DNA of 64,000 nucleotides from Isoetes taiwanensis (taxonomy: Eukaryota; Streptophyta; Lycopodiopsida; Isoetales; Isoetaceae), in contig JAJEKV010000014.1 of the NCBI GenBank assembly GCA_021234155.1, positions 6,961,563-7,025,562 of the forward strand. The letters run 5' to 3'. The notes beneath the pieces were generated by a model. That model searched no databases. It was not told where the DNA came from and saw only the letters and a program-made list of their open reading frames with translations. Shown here piece by piece: positions 11,715 to 22,941 of this stretch (position 1 is its first letter; every line of letters starts with the position of its first letter). A program made the translations under genes and the position numbers.

Positions 11715-12640
11715 TTGGCGATAATGAGATGGTTTTTAGATGTTGATAGCATGGTCTATTGGAGTCTGATCTCCATTTCTTACTCTCAACAATCTCGATA
11801 CTGCAATGCATATGAAGTGCCCTTTTTGACCACAAGCTCTCACCAAGAAACAAATACCCTTTTTGTAATGAGGGAAGTTTGGATCTTTTAAGGGGTCCTC
11901 TTCAGTATATTCTTAATATCTTGGTATGAGTCAAACATTTCAACCAGGTTGTATGTTCGGCAGGATGAAGGCCCTATGTGGGGAAAGTGCGAAGCAAAAA
12001 AATGAACTTTTGCACTTCCTAATGGAAGCGCACATATCAAATTGGACTAATAGTAAAAAATCTCATTCATATACACATTGAACCATGAGGTGGCATCAAC
12101 CCCAGAGATAGCTACCTAAAGCATCATGTAATTTAGGTTGCACAGCCTTAGGTGATCCATTTGGGATCATAGAAAAACCCTTGTTATCTTACATTCAAAT
12201 GCCTTTCTCAGGCATCCATTCTCGATGACCTAGCCTCATCTTACAGTTGATTAGTGGTCATTCATTATTGATGCAGAACTTAAAGAGGAGAGGCTTAAGA
12301 TGACCAATCGAATGCTCAAACTTGTCTGGAATGTAGCCTTTGACAAATACAATAATAACAAGGTATGGAACAGGAGCCTTAGAGCTACATTCTTGAAAGA
12401 GTTGCATGAACCTCGGCTAGTTAGAACATCCGATCCCTTGAAAAGAGTCAAGTAGTTTTTGAATAAAGCATCAAAGTCATCATGAGTATGTCCAACCATT
12501 ATGAATCCTAGCTGCTTTGATGACACCCAATCAAACAAGATATGACAAATATGAAAATAAATATCCTTTCTTATTTTGATTTGAGCAATGATATAACTAC
12601 GATAAAGCCTCCGAGATAATTGCTTTGGTTGTACAAGATG
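11715..12640 (-). pseudogene. DUF7869-type gene fragment
   Basis: The minus strand is homologous to the C-terminal half of the DUF7869-type gene at 18.5-20.9 kb. It retains LGFIMVGHTHDDFDALF (compare LGFMMVGHTHDDIDALF in the other copy), and nucleotide similarity continues through the downstream C-terminal region (for example around 11820-11960 against 18590-18800). The frame is open for only 95 codons (12251-12538) and is lost elsewhere. The N-terminal half is absent. Biochemical function of this family is unknown to me. Confidence 0.7.
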
Positions 12641-14245
12641 CTATAAGTGAGTGTATTACTGCTCATGGTTTTATCTCGAAACCCTTTGGGGGATCTCTCT
12701 TTCTTGTATTGGTGCTCATAGACCCCAGTCTTTGTGGATGATAAAAGTCAATCCAATCCAACTCAATTCTAAGCTTAGAGATATTATCTATTAGAAATTC
12801 AAACATATACTAGAGATATTATTATCTAATCATCTAGATGATAATTTGTGTCTCCATTCCACCTTCTCCTTTATCTGGTTTGGTTATTATACACAATGCA
12901 TATAGTGCTCCCGAAATAAAATAACCCCCCTTTTTTTAGTTTGTTGATTATTCGAATACATGCAAAGGTAAAAGCCACACCTATTGGTAATTAGTTAGAC
13001 AATATAAAATCAAAGATAATCAAAGATAGAAAACCCAAGTGTGAAAATCGGGAAAGGTACCCCTTATGGCAATCTACCCCTTCGAGCTCCTCTCAGCGAA
13101 AATGCAAGCAAACCAAGCCAGAGTAGTGGAAATTTCATCCCTCGCGTTAATTCGACATTAAACCTGCCTACAACTCAGTACTACTAGAAGAATAAGAGCA
13201 CATTTCCAATTACTTGTACTAAGAGCTCCTACTCTCACTATCTTTTCAGATGTAAACAGCCATGCCTATCCCATAAAGGGTGGTCCACAAGCCACTATAC
13301 TCACCTGGTTGCGTCCCTGGGTTCCGTCTCTATTGTGCGCTCAGCCAAACTAGAAATGGCCTCAAGCCCCCACTCCTGGTTGAGCTGAAGTCCTCCAACT
13401 AGCAAGCAGCTGTGAGAACATGTGGTCCTCCCGTACCAATGCCTTCTTTAGATCACTTAAACTGAATCAGCCTGCTTTCAAGATACTCTTTTCTGAAATC
13501 ACACCTCCTTCTAGCTGGGATGGAAGAGGGCAACATAAAAGCTTATTCTCCTTTCCAAACAACAATTATTCCACCATTCAAATAAGTCATGGCAAATCAT
13601 AAGCAAAGGTAGGGCAGCCACACATATCTAAAGCCCACTACAACAGCAAGGCAACATTTCAGGCCAAGGCACACCAATCTTGAGAAGTCAACTTTCTGCA
13701 CACCTTTAAGTTAACTCCGGAAGATTTCATACAACAAGACTGCTCAAGAACTAGCATGCTAATCCCAAGTCTTCTCCATCACTGGGCAAGCCATAACAAG
13801 CCAAAACAGTATCTAAGATGCCGGCCAAATAAGTCTCAAGCACTCTTCTCACTATAACCAACCAGTTTGCAGAATAGAATGAAATACCCCAAGCTGTAAC
13901 TAGTGCAGTAGCAAAGCTAACCAACCAATCTAACTACAAAATCTGTGTTTGCCGCAACCAATCTAACTACAAAATCTGTGAGCTTTGAAAAGAGATCAAG
14001 TATTTTATGTTATTCCCCATGTCTTAGACTGTAGCAAGGACACGAACTGGAACAGATAAGCCTCAAAGATTGAACAACCAACACAATTTTCATTAGTCTT
14101 GAACAGAAATCTCACACAACCGCAGTGAGTGCAGTGTAAAAACCGCAGTGAGTGCAGGCCAAAGTCTAGCAGATAATCAAACACAAAGCCCGAAACTAAG
14201 GAAGAAGGCCATTCTTTGAGTCGAAAGCAGAGTTCATGTACTCAC
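12641..14245. other. No recognisable gene; short direct duplications
   Basis: There is no ORF with a recognisable motif. A 25-bp block beginning AACCAATCTAACTACAAAAT occurs twice at about 13924 and 13957, and ACCGCAGTGAGTGCAG occurs twice near 14119 and 14141. If the adjacent candidate 5' exon is real, this stretch would be intron or downstream sequence of a minus-strand transcript. Confidence 0.4.
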
Positions 14246-14610
14246 CCGTCTGATATTGCAGCTAGGCCTCAAGAACTTCAAGAGCTTAGTAACGCTTTAG
14301 ATGGTGTGAAGATCTCCGAGAATCCCTGAGCTAACGGTCGAGCAGCTTCCACTGAGTTGCAATGGTCACGGTTTACAGAGCAAGCCTGCCAGCAATTTTG
14401 AGAGCTCAAACATAACACACCAGAGCTTGGATGGCATCTCCATAGCTCCAGAAAACAAATCATGAGGGTTTCTAGCTACAATCATGGCCAAGAAGGCCCT
14501 TCCAACGTGCTCCCCTTCTGAAACCTCACGAATCAGGGCTGCCGTCGAAGGCGGCTACCCTAGCCGCTCTGAAACCCTAAGCAAGTTAAAATACCCAACG
14601 GGTCTTTATA
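14246..14610 (-). promoter_or_regulatory. Candidate minus-strand promoter and first exon
   Basis: On the minus strand a TATAAAG box (14604-14610) is followed by a GC-richer leader with AGGGTTTCAG and several ATGs; the first reasonable ORF has 39 codons. The leader runs into a strong donor site, ACGG/GTGAGTAC, with the intron GT at 14244-14245. The layout suits a 5' exon of a gene or a repeat-borne promoter. No downstream coding exon was identified. Confidence 0.35.
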
Positions 14611-14639
14611 TTCTCTTATTACATTAAGGTAAAGAATTT

Positions 14640-15200
14640 GACCACACCCTTTGACTATGTTATTGTCGATGTGTGTATGTAAATGAAAAATTATGAAAAT
14701 ACATAGAGTTCCATTGCCAAGGACTATTGTAGAGTCAAATATAAGGGGTCTGGAGGTTTTCTTTCAAATTACTTATCATTTCTCTAATTATTTTGAAAAT
14801 AAGAATTTTCTTAGGAATTATAATTCTTACTATTATAGAATATGCGATTACAATTATTTGTAAGTATTTCCAAAAGAAATTATGGTGTATTTATTGAGAA
14901 ATAATTCCAAGAAGCCTGGGTTCGAAAAATACTATACGGATCTGATTGAGTCCTGCAAGGGCTAATTTTTTCATAGCTACTTCATCTTTTGAGAAATCAC
15001 ACGAAACATGAAAAATGAATTGCCCTTGATTAACTTTCATTAAAAAATAATGTTACCTTGAAATTTCTATTTCATTTCAAATTTTATGGATAAGAAATGA
15101 CTCGAAGCTTATTTCTAGGAAATTCTGTATAGGACCTGATTGGGTTCCTAATTTTGATAATTTATAGCTACTTCAATTTTTGAACAAACTACATGAAAAT
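14640..15200. other. No recognisable feature
   Basis: AT-rich sequence with short direct repeats (for example two occurrences of TTTTGA-AAA-ACATGAAAA near 14990 and 15180). No ORF or motif was recognised. Confidence 0.45.
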
Positions 15201-15202
15201 TG

Positions 15203-17105
15203 AGAATAGAATAGAATAGAATAGAATAGAATAGAATAGAATATGTCTTTATCGTCCACGGAGATCAACTGGCCTATGGGATCCAAACAAAAGGAGAGCA
15301 GCTAGCATATTACTGTCAGGATTAAAAAACCCCTGCCCCAAAGGGTTTTCGAGGTAAAAACCTTAGCAGCAATAAGGATGCTGATATACTGTACCATCAC
15401 ATATGACAATTCAATGCTGTACCGGAGGACACAACTAAGCCCGTATATCCATAACCTCCTGGAGGTATGATCCCAACAAGCCCATGATGGCCGTGTTCAA
15501 TAGCTCATGCAGGGGCTAGTGAGGCACAATTAACTGAATATACCATGGCCAGATATGGTTGAATGCTGGGCAGGCTTGAAGGGCATGACATTCATCCTCA
15601 ATGACACCCTGTTGGCAACACTGACAGATCACGTGGCTCTCGAGTCCATCGCCCTCACTGCGGAGGCGGTACGCACGCGTGCAAATGGTGCACTTCTTCA
15701 TGGGCAAATGAGTGCGCAAGTAGTATTGTGGGCCTTTTGTGAGCATGTGCTTGACTTGCTGCCTATAGTGTGCCATTTTAACATGCAGTAGGGCATCTAC
15801 ATCCCAGAGCTTGACAAGGAAGCTAGCATCTAGGTACTGCCGCAATGCATTATGCTCCTTCTTTATCCATACCTGCCCGCATCTGTGTGCCTGCACATTC
15901 CAATGTGAGAACCGCTGAGCTTGCTTGTCCTTCCAGCAGGCTTTGAGGCGTTGTGGACCCATTGCTACTGCCAACGCAAGGTTGGGCAATCAGGTATCAC
16001 CCATACCAACTACCTTCTGAAAGTAAATGATATGGCATTCTAGTGCAACTCTTTGAAGGGGTAGAAAACCCATCTCTTGGAGCAGGATCTGATATGGAAC
16101 TGTGGATTTCACCCCAAGTGCCCATGCTAAGAAGGCCTTCTGTACCTGCTCCAGCTCATTCCAGGTGGCGAGGATATCACCGGACCCCACATCTCTGCCC
16201 TGTACAGGAGAACCAGCTCGACCAAGGCCCTGAACAGGTGTGACTAGTTGCCCCAGGCATACAACTCTGCCTTGTGGCTATTGCTCTGCATGGCATATAG
16301 TGCTTTCTAGCTCGCTGTGACACGCAACCTGATGGAAGCATCCCAGTGTGTGGTAGTAGAAAACTCGATCCCTAAATACTTATAGAACGAAGCTACCTCT
16401 ACATCTTGTCCCTGGTAAGTGAATGACGGGAGCCTTGGCTGACGGGATGATGGAACTAAAAGCACTCTAGTTTTGGCCAAGTTAACTCTCATGTCAGTGA
16501 ACTGACAGAAAGTGTCTAGAGCATCAAGGTGTCGTTACATGTCTTCTAGGGTATAGGCTAGAAGGTAACGTCATCAGCATATATGAGTTGCCGAATAATG
16601 TGGTGCATAAGTTGAGCGCCCTCTCCTCCGTGCTCAGCAAGCCAATCTTCCAGCTGATCAATGTATAGGCCAAAGAGTGTTGGGGAGAGAGGGCAACCCT
16701 AGCGCACTCCAATACTACTGATGACAGGCTGCCCTGATGGTGTGAGATGGCCTGAGCATGCCTTGTATAGCCTGTACATTGCATTTTGCAAGTCGACTGG
16801 GGTCCCAGTTGCCTCAATCTTCCCGAGGTACTGTGTCGAAAGCCTTTGCGAAATCCATGAAACAACAATACAAGTTTTGCCGATGATTCCTCCTATCCTC
16901 AATTAGTGTTCGCAGAGTGAAGATATGGTCAATAATGGAATGCCTGCCGCCTGTGTCAGAGCTCGCACCTCTATGTCCCCTGCCCATATCATCAGCCGCT
17001 GCTCGAGGATGCCAGTCAGCAATTTTGCGAAGAGAGAGCTGACCACATGATGGTGCGATAGTTGGCTGGGCATTGAGGGTTAGCTGCCTTGTATATGGGC
17101 ACAAC
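15203..17105 (-). mobile_element. Non-L1 LINE, longest copy (reverse transcriptase to tail)
   Basis: Minus-strand coding pieces follow ORF2 order. At 17104-16814 a segment ends in the reverse transcriptase block FMDFAKAFDTVPRE. Next come LQNAMYRLYKACSGHLTPSG and the polymerase core. LPSFTYQGQ and YLGIEFSTTTHWDAS lie at 16307-16492 and GVKSTVPYQILLQEMGFLP at 15990-16190. A zinc-knuckle region (KKCTICTRAYRL, then CQCCQQGVIEDECHALQACP) ends near 15516. A 3' UTR with the AAACCCC/GGGTTTT block leads to CCGTGGACGATAAA and a TTCTA repeat of about 40 bp (15203-15243). The frame is broken in several places and the endonuclease is missing through 5' truncation near 17105. The layout fits an RTE- or Jockey-like clade rather than L1. 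Confidence 0.85.
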
Positions 17106-17346
17106 TCTAAAGCACGATTTCATTAATTGGAGAAAATAAGCCCATTTTGAGAATTTTAAGCACACCTAATTTGCTCTAGCACGAATACTTTCACCTACTT
17201 CTCGAGCACAAGAAACATGAGGTAATTAACATACACATATACATAAAAATTTTGTGTTATACTTGTACGTGTACATGACACTCGTAGAAGCTCAATAATG
17301 GCCCTACATTGTACACCAATAATTCACATAAATAATTTTACTTCAC

Positions 17347-17354
17347 TATAAAAA
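17347..17354 (+). promoter_or_regulatory. TATA box of small ORF A
   Basis: TATAAAAA lies 43 bases before the ATG at 17390. The same CTTCACTATAAAA context recurs at the same distance before small ORF B, 610 bp downstream. Confidence 0.5.
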
Positions 17355-17389
17355 CGGCTTGACGAGGGGGTAGAGGCCATTCATCTTCC

Positions 17390-17596
17390 ATGGCTTCCTC
17401 GATGCCTCGTCCAGAGCACATCCGCTCTTTCAAGTGTTACTTGAGCTACAACGATCTGGGCGAATGCGCTAGAAATGGCGTTAAGCTTGATCCATGGCTC
17501 TTATCTAAAGTCGATGGACTGCTAGTGCTTGCGGGGAAGCTCACTTTCGTGTTAAGGTCCACATTTATCGGCTTCCCGATCGAGATCTATGAGTGA
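17390..17596 (+). CDS. Small ORF A (68 aa), unidentified, member of tandem pair
   Basis: The protein starts MASSMPRPEHIRSF and contains a KCYLSYNDLGECARNG-KLDPWL stretch that aligns with the product of ORF B (KCSMSHEDLVGCLDRH-LLDPYL). The start was chosen because a TATA box lies 43 bases upstream, CCATGG is a good plant initiation context, and the paralogue's ATG sits at the same place. I do not recognise a domain. There is no signal peptide; the C-terminus is mildly hydrophobic. Upstream homology (TCAATAATGG and CAATAATTCAC) shows that promoter and coding sequence were duplicated together. It could be a gene pair or a transposon-borne fragment. Confidence 0.4.
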   Translation: MASSMPRPEHIRSFKCYLSYNDLGECARNGVKLDPWLLSKVDGLLVLAGKLTFVLRSTFIGFPIEIYE

Positions 17597-17956
17597 ATGG
17601 CATCACGAGCTTTGATGTTGATGACGAGTGAATCAAGACCGCCAATAATGTAATAATGACATGGGTACCTAATAACTAAGTAAGGATGTAATAGCATTCT
17701 GATTAAGGATGTAATATCACGTACCTTAACTGAGTATATTGTAACGATGTGCTATCCCACCTCCACTTTTTCTGCAAGCTGTCATTGAATTCAATCATAG
17801 CTAAATTCGTCAAGCAAACATGTTTTCAAACATACGCATATTAGTATGAAATCGCAATATTCTTTGCACGTATTAACGATCGATGAACGTGTATTACACG
17901 TTCAATAATGGGGGCGAAGTCTACCCCAATAATTCACCTCAATCATTCCACTTCAC

Positions 17957-17963
17957 TATAAAA
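17957..17963 (+). promoter_or_regulatory. TATA box of small ORF B
   Basis: TATAAAA lies 43 bases before the ATG at 18000, in the same local context as the box for ORF A. Confidence 0.5.
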
Positions 17964-17999
17964 GCTTCTCACTTCGGGGCTAAATTTCATTCATCCCCC

Positions 18000-18233
18000 A
18001 TGGATTTTTCGCCTTCTTCAATTCACCACATTGAGGCGATCAAGTGCTCAATGAGCCACGAAGATCTTGTTGGTTGCCTAGACAGGCATCTTCTTCTTGA
18101 TCCCTACCTGCGAAGAAAAGCTTTGGGCGCTGAGATTCATTGCCCTGCGTCAATTCGTGTTATGATCCATCCGATTTGGCTTCCCCGAAAGATGAGCTAT
18201 GAGATATCGGGGATCACTACTACAGATATGTAG
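18000..18233 (+). CDS. Small ORF B (77 aa), unidentified, paralogue of ORF A
   Basis: The frame is open from 17883, but the ATG at 18000 is preferred because the TATA box at 17957 lies between the two. The product starts MDFSPSSIHHIEAIKC and shares with ORF A a K-C, S-DL-C and LLDPYL/KLDPWL pattern in its first 45 residues; the C-terminal parts diverge. No domain was recognised. Retention of two open frames and two TATA boxes after clear nucleotide divergence hints at past selection, but the ORFs are short. Confidence 0.4.
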   Translation: MDFSPSSIHHIEAIKCSMSHEDLVGCLDRHLLLDPYLRRKALGAEIHCPASIRVMIHPIWLPRKMSYEISGITTTDM

Positions 18234-18529
18234 GGATCACTACTACAGTGAAGATGAATGAATCACTTGCTTGGCATTGTATAGTGTAAGAGCTCTTGTG
18301 TTGAGATGAAAAACACAAAGCCTAATGAATAATAACTAGTCTATTGTAACCTGCATGTCATGTATGATATAGTAATTATGTAAAAGAGCATTGCATACCT
18401 CAAGAGTTCTCATCCTCGCCGTTAGCTTCTTTAGCCACTAATTCTTGCAACCGAGCCCCCACACTCATCGGGGATCACCACGACAACGGCCTGGTCCCTC
18501 TGGCCCAACCATAGTCTATCGTTTTCAAA

Positions 18530-20900
18530 TGTTGGTACCGTGGTGGGGGTCATTAGGATTCGGTCTCAATTCTTGCTCCAAAGAATCCCTATCTTGCATT
18601 GCATATGAGGTACCCTTTTCGCAAATGGCTCAAACCAAGAAACAAACACCTCTTCATAGTGAGGGAGATTAGGGTCCTCATCGGGTCCTCTTCCGCAAGG
18701 CCATCCACGTCGAGGCGCTTATCATGTGGCCCGATCGGCAAAGAGCATTCCTTTCTTCACATCTTGGTAGGGGTCGAATATTTCAACAGGTTCTTGGGTC
18801 TACGGAGAAAGGCCCGACATAATGAGATGCACCAATGTGTTCATCTACCAATAAGTTGTCGTGTTCTTCTAATGCGGTTTGTCTCGTCTTTGGGCGGGCC
18901 GAAATCACGAATGACGCTTTCTCCCGGCTGAACGTCCCCAAGCACTTTCGCAACAAGGTGGACCAAGTAGTCAATAACTTCATTCATATATGTGTGAGAC
19001 CATGAGTTATCGCCCGGCTCTAGAAATAGCTGCCCGGTGCATCATGTACTTGGCAATTGAAGCTCTCAAGGCACCTATATCCGTCAAGCTCGATATGGTC
19101 GCATCGACCTTAGGTGACCCTCTAGGAATCATAGGTGCACCTTGGGCATCCTCCTTCCACATTTTAATTCCCTTTTCAGGTAGCCACTCCCTATGCCCTG
19201 GCCTCATCTTGTAGAACATTAGTGGCCATCCATCATTCATGCAGAACTTGAAGAGTAGAGGTTCCAAATGACCACATAAACGGTCCTTCTTATCAGGGAT
19301 AAAACCTTTCACGAATTCTTTCCAGTTGGGAACCTCAGACACAAGGTAGGGCGTAGGAGACTTTGAACTACACTGCCTGAAGAGTTGCATAAGCTCCGGA
19401 ATAGTCAATGCATCTGATCTTCTCAATAGAGTGGAGTAGTTTCCAAAGAGGGCATCTATGTCATCGTGGGTGTGTCCAACCATCATGAATCCCAGTTGCA
19501 CCTGATCGAAGACACCTAACCAGACCAAATATGACAAGTAAGAGAAAAGATACCGTTCTTGTTTTGTCCCGAGCAATTGTCTAGCTGCAAGTAAAGCCTC
19601 CTAGGCAACTTCTTGATGATCGAGGGGCCCTTGATAGGAGGCATAAAATCATTTCTAGTGCCATTCACCATTTTTGTCCTAAGGGCTTCCGTGTTCATAA
19701 TTGCTCCACCCCAGCAGCTTCCTTGATGATCTGTATTTCTCAAATGACCCCATTTGTCCTCAGATTGATTCTCTAGTGTTTTCAAGGTTTGATTTAAAGA
19801 TCCCACATGAAAATTCGAATCATCCGCCGAGGTCCAAATGGAAGTGGCCCACAAAGACCTACACCATGCCCATGCATGAGAGCACCGATAAGACTCACCT
19901 TCAACCGCTCACCCCTCCATACAGATTTTGCTAGCTTCTCCGTGACGAGGAACCATCGTCTTATTCTGATCCATCTTATCATGTATAATGGTTAAGGCAT
20001 TTTCGGAGATCGATGAGACAAAGCTCTCCACGACCGGTAGAGACTCCCCGCAGAAAAGTTGGGTCATCATGTGAGATTTCCTTTCCACGGCGAGCTCTCT
20101 TCTCTCTCTTGGATCTCTAGTCTTGGCAAGTTTCTCCTTTATCACAATACAGGTATTACACTTAGAAAATGCTATCCTTTTGGCGATTGCTACCTCAGAG
20201 TGGTTCTCCTTCCACGTTGACAAGAAGGACGATTGAGAAACATGTTTTCCTGTCATCTCGTGGACGGTTATATCTACCTCTTGATGTATGTCCTTTTTAG
20301 TCAAGATGGAAGGTAATCTCTTCACATTTTCTCTAGTTCCCCACTCGTAACCTTTGAGCGGTGTGGCATAGTTTCAAAGATTTTCATCTATGTACATAGA
20401 TAGCACAAAGACCTCCTCCCGGCGGTGTATGAGACCTTGGCTTCATGGACCCGGAGTTTCCATGCTCCGCAATCCTGTGCCCTTCCATAAAAAGCTTCCT
20501 CCATTTGTAAAATGTAGAAACTGGTATACCGTATGCACTATGCCATGCCTTCACACAGACTTCCCTGTTGTTCAGCATTAGCTTTTTCACACATCCATTC
20601 TCTGAACAAAGATCTAGCATGTTGTACGCAAAAAGTCGTGACGCTTCGAAGTTTTTCATGTTCCAGTAGAAGGTCCTCATGGCGGATATCTCCTTAACTG
20701 TGAAATTAGCACAACATCTCTTCAAGCAGCACATCGAGGACCTGAACTGCAAGATAGCTTCAGGTGTGGTTTTCCTTTCACCTTTTTTTTTGGTCGAAGT
20801 CCCTCTCGCCTTCCCCGCTCACCATGTGGTAATCGCTTGTCTTTTTTGTTACTCCAGCCTCCGCCTGACGGCGATAAGCTTCCTTCTCGACCTCGGTCTC
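18530..20900 (-). pseudogene. DUF7869-type gene, near full-length, decayed
   Basis: Minus-strand pieces follow the order of the large repeated family with a DUF7869-type C-terminal domain. Near 20900-20384 lies an N-terminal Cys-containing region with VCVKAWHSAYGIPVSTFYKW, typical of the family. At 20325-19909 there is a basic and helical middle (KCNTCIVIKEKLAKTRD). From 19982 to 19007 lies the core, with LYLQLDNCSGQNKN, then VQLGFMMVGHTHDDIDALFG, and WKEFVKGFIP with LMFYKMRPGHREW near the end. The D-N--N and GHTH-D-D signatures suggest an acid-rich active site, perhaps a divergent RNase H-like nuclease, but this is inference. The frame shifts several times, at least once near 19.9 kb and once near 19.55 kb, so the copy is not functional. 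Homology to the 11.7-12.6 kb copy extends down to about 18530. Repetition within one window suggests that the gene travels with a mobile element; no ends were found. Confidence 0.7.
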
Positions 20901-21333
20901 CTTCCACGGCCCGTAACTAGGCTAGAAAACTGGAATATCATCAACGAACCAATGCTATTGGCCATCTCACCAAGTCATGCATCCGTGGCATTTTACGCAC
21001 AAGCCCGACAGAGCATAGAAATCTTCTCGGGCATTGGCAACAAATTCATAACGTAAACCCCTATCCATGCTTCACCCAACTTCATGTCGATAACGGCATC
21101 GCTTGGATCTGCGAAAACGATGACACCGTAGCATAAGGCGCTTTGCGACACTGGTCAAAGAACTCACATGTCTTTTCCACTAGTTTATCCCCGCAAATCC
21201 CCGCAATTCAATTGGTTCACCGTTTCCTTCACGGGGAGTTTCTTTGAACTTGCCAATTTATCCGCTTGATCGACCAGGTGGTGTGCTAACATCGGTCTCG
21301 GAGTGATTTCATTCTCAACGTCGCTTTTGGACC

Positions 21334-21336
<3 letters not shown>
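20901..21336. other. Unassigned flank between DUF7869 relic and SINE
   Basis: Moderately GC-rich sequence with no recognisable motif. It may still belong to the 5' part of the DUF7869-type gene, since minus-strand stretches such as EKTCEFFDQCRKAPYATVSS read openly near 21100-21180. Confidence 0.35.
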
Positions 21337-21385
<49 letters not shown>

Positions 21386-21505
21386 TATTTTTACGTCATG
21401 CCACATTGGCAGCATCCATGAGGACATATGACGGACCCCCAGAGACTTGAACACAAGATCTCTTAATTGCTAACCCAATGGACTAGCCAATAAACCGAAC
21501 AAGGG
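21337..21505 (-). mobile_element. tRNA-derived SINE with (GATA)n tail
   Basis: Read on the minus strand, the head near 21475-21500 (TGGCTAGTCCATTGG) resembles the pol III A box. About 35 bases further on, TGTGTTCAAGTCTC resembles the B box. A body containing GGTCCGTCATATGTCC and ATGTGGCATGACGTAAAAA then runs into about 50 bp of TATC units (21337-21386 on plus as GATA). This tRNA-like promoter, body and simple-repeat tail layout is that of a SINE. A second, rearranged copy lies in the bHLH intron. The ACGTAAAAA end recalls the ACGTTAAAA end of the LINE family, which could supply the machinery. Confidence 0.65.
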
Positions 21506-21726
21506 AGCTACCAACAGCCTCCTCTAGGTGGTTCAATTCCGGTTCTGGAAACGGCAGTGGTATCTGCCCATCAAAGACAACGACAAGAGAAACTACTATC
21601 AATTAAATGCGCACGGGACGTTGTGGTGATTTTTTGAAGTTATGCACTCTGCCCTCACCACCTTCTTCCCCAACGGGTGAAAGACCGTAGAGCTTCCATC
21701 CTGAAGAAAGTCAACATCGCCATCAA
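21506..21726. other. No recognisable feature
   Basis: Short stretch between the SINE and the palindrome-bearing tandem repeats, with no motif recognised. Confidence 0.4.
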
Positions 21727-22160
21727 CATCGCGATGGCGACTGGCCGACCTAGAAACTTTGTCTAATCTAACTAACCATTTAAAACCACTTATCTACCGG
21801 ACTTACCTCCACAAGATCGCAATCGCGATTAATTCATGTAATCTCGCCGCTATATAACCGCTATGCTCCTGGATGAATGCGATTCGCGATTCTTTCAGTG
21901 CGGACATCCAGCAGTCGAACCGAGCAAGAAATAGATGCTCGTCAACATCGCGATGGCGATCCGGCTGACCTAGAAACTTTGTCAAATCTAACTAACCATT
22001 TAAAACCACTTATATAATGGACTTACCTCGACAAGATCGCAATCGCGATTAATTGATGTAATCTCGCCGCTATATAACCGCTATGTTCGGGATGAACGCG
22101 ATTAGCGATTCTTTCGAGCGGACATCCAACAAAGTCGAATCGAGCAAAAAATAGATGCTT
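21727..22160. repeat. Two 219-bp tandem repeats carrying ATCGC-N4-GCGAT motifs
   Basis: Units start with CATCGCGATGGCGA at 21727 and 21946. Each contains the same three palindrome-like sites in order: ATCGCGATGGCGA-type, GATCGCAATCGCGATT, and a GCGATT-GCGATT pair. Each also contains CTCGCCGCTATATAACCGC with a TATA-like core. The units are roughly 90% alike. They lie upstream of the ParB/methyltransferase-like gene and share its palindrome arms, so they may be its promoter-proximal control region. Confidence 0.75.
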
Positions 22161-22924
22161 GAGTAAGTCTCGCAAATCAAATGTCTATGTGAATATTAAT
22201 TGCAAAATGTTATTTCCACAACGAAAATTGCCTCGCCGCTTAATTTTAATGGAGATTTGTCGAATTGAAGTGGGAGCAGAACCATTAGCAGAACCATTGT
22301 GTTACCGTGATATTCCCTCACTATCAATTAGTCCGAGAAATAAACAATTCAATTGGGCCTCGATAACCTATCTTGTTATGGTTGTGAAGGCACTATTATA
22401 ACCTATACATAAACAACAAATCGAAAATCTCTCCTGAATTCGACAACTTCTAGCTGGCTAGACAGTAAGGCATTAGGATTTTGTACCCCGGTAGCTTAAA
22501 GTAGGCGAGCGCCTTCAAGATGAGCACTACAGCCCTGAAGAACAGATCGAGCGGCTCCAAAAACCCAACGAGCGCCCAGACGAGAAGAACGAGCGCCTTC
22601 CAGAACACACTGCTGGATTACAAACTGGAAATCCCGCCCTCTTCATCGAGCGCGAAATTCAGGTTTAAAATTTGAAATCAGTTGTCTCTTTCAGGCCTTC
22701 AACCGCGCTCCAGAGGCGTCTTAATTTTGGTTCCGTAGGTCCTTTATTACGTACACTTTTTGAATATGGAGGTGCACGACCAGAAGTACCTCTTGTCCGG
22801 AAAAAGCCACGTTTACAATAAAGTTGTTGAAGGCCCATAAATACGGTACGCATTAATGGAGGGTATTTATGAATGCCGGCCGTAATAATGGCGGTAATTA
22901 TGGCGTGTCGTCCCTTACGTCGTG
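22161..22924. other. Upstream region of the ParB/methyltransferase-like gene
   Basis: An 80-codon ORF at 22159-22401 has no recognisable motif. The decamer GAGCGCCTTC occurs near 22507 and 22589, and twice more just downstream (near 23006 and 23043), so the region shares a local repeat vocabulary with the gene's leader. Confidence 0.4.
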
Positions 22925-22941
22925 CGGATTAAATTAATCCG
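22925..22941. promoter_or_regulatory. Palindrome CGGATTAA-A-TTAATCCG
   Basis: A perfect inverted repeat with 8-base arms and a one-base centre, followed about 25 bases later by a TATTTAT that could serve as TATA box for the gene. It may bind a dimeric factor; this is inference. Confidence 0.4.

Noticed and set aside
21440-21500. The tRNA-like sequence as a true tRNA gene
   Set aside because: A and B boxes are degenerate, no cloverleaf with acceptor stem could be drawn, and it runs into a SINE body and tail.
22159-22401. 80-codon ORF upstream of the ParB/methyltransferase-like gene as a partner gene
   Set aside because: No recognisable motif, no clear promoter, and composition like the surrounding intergenic DNA.
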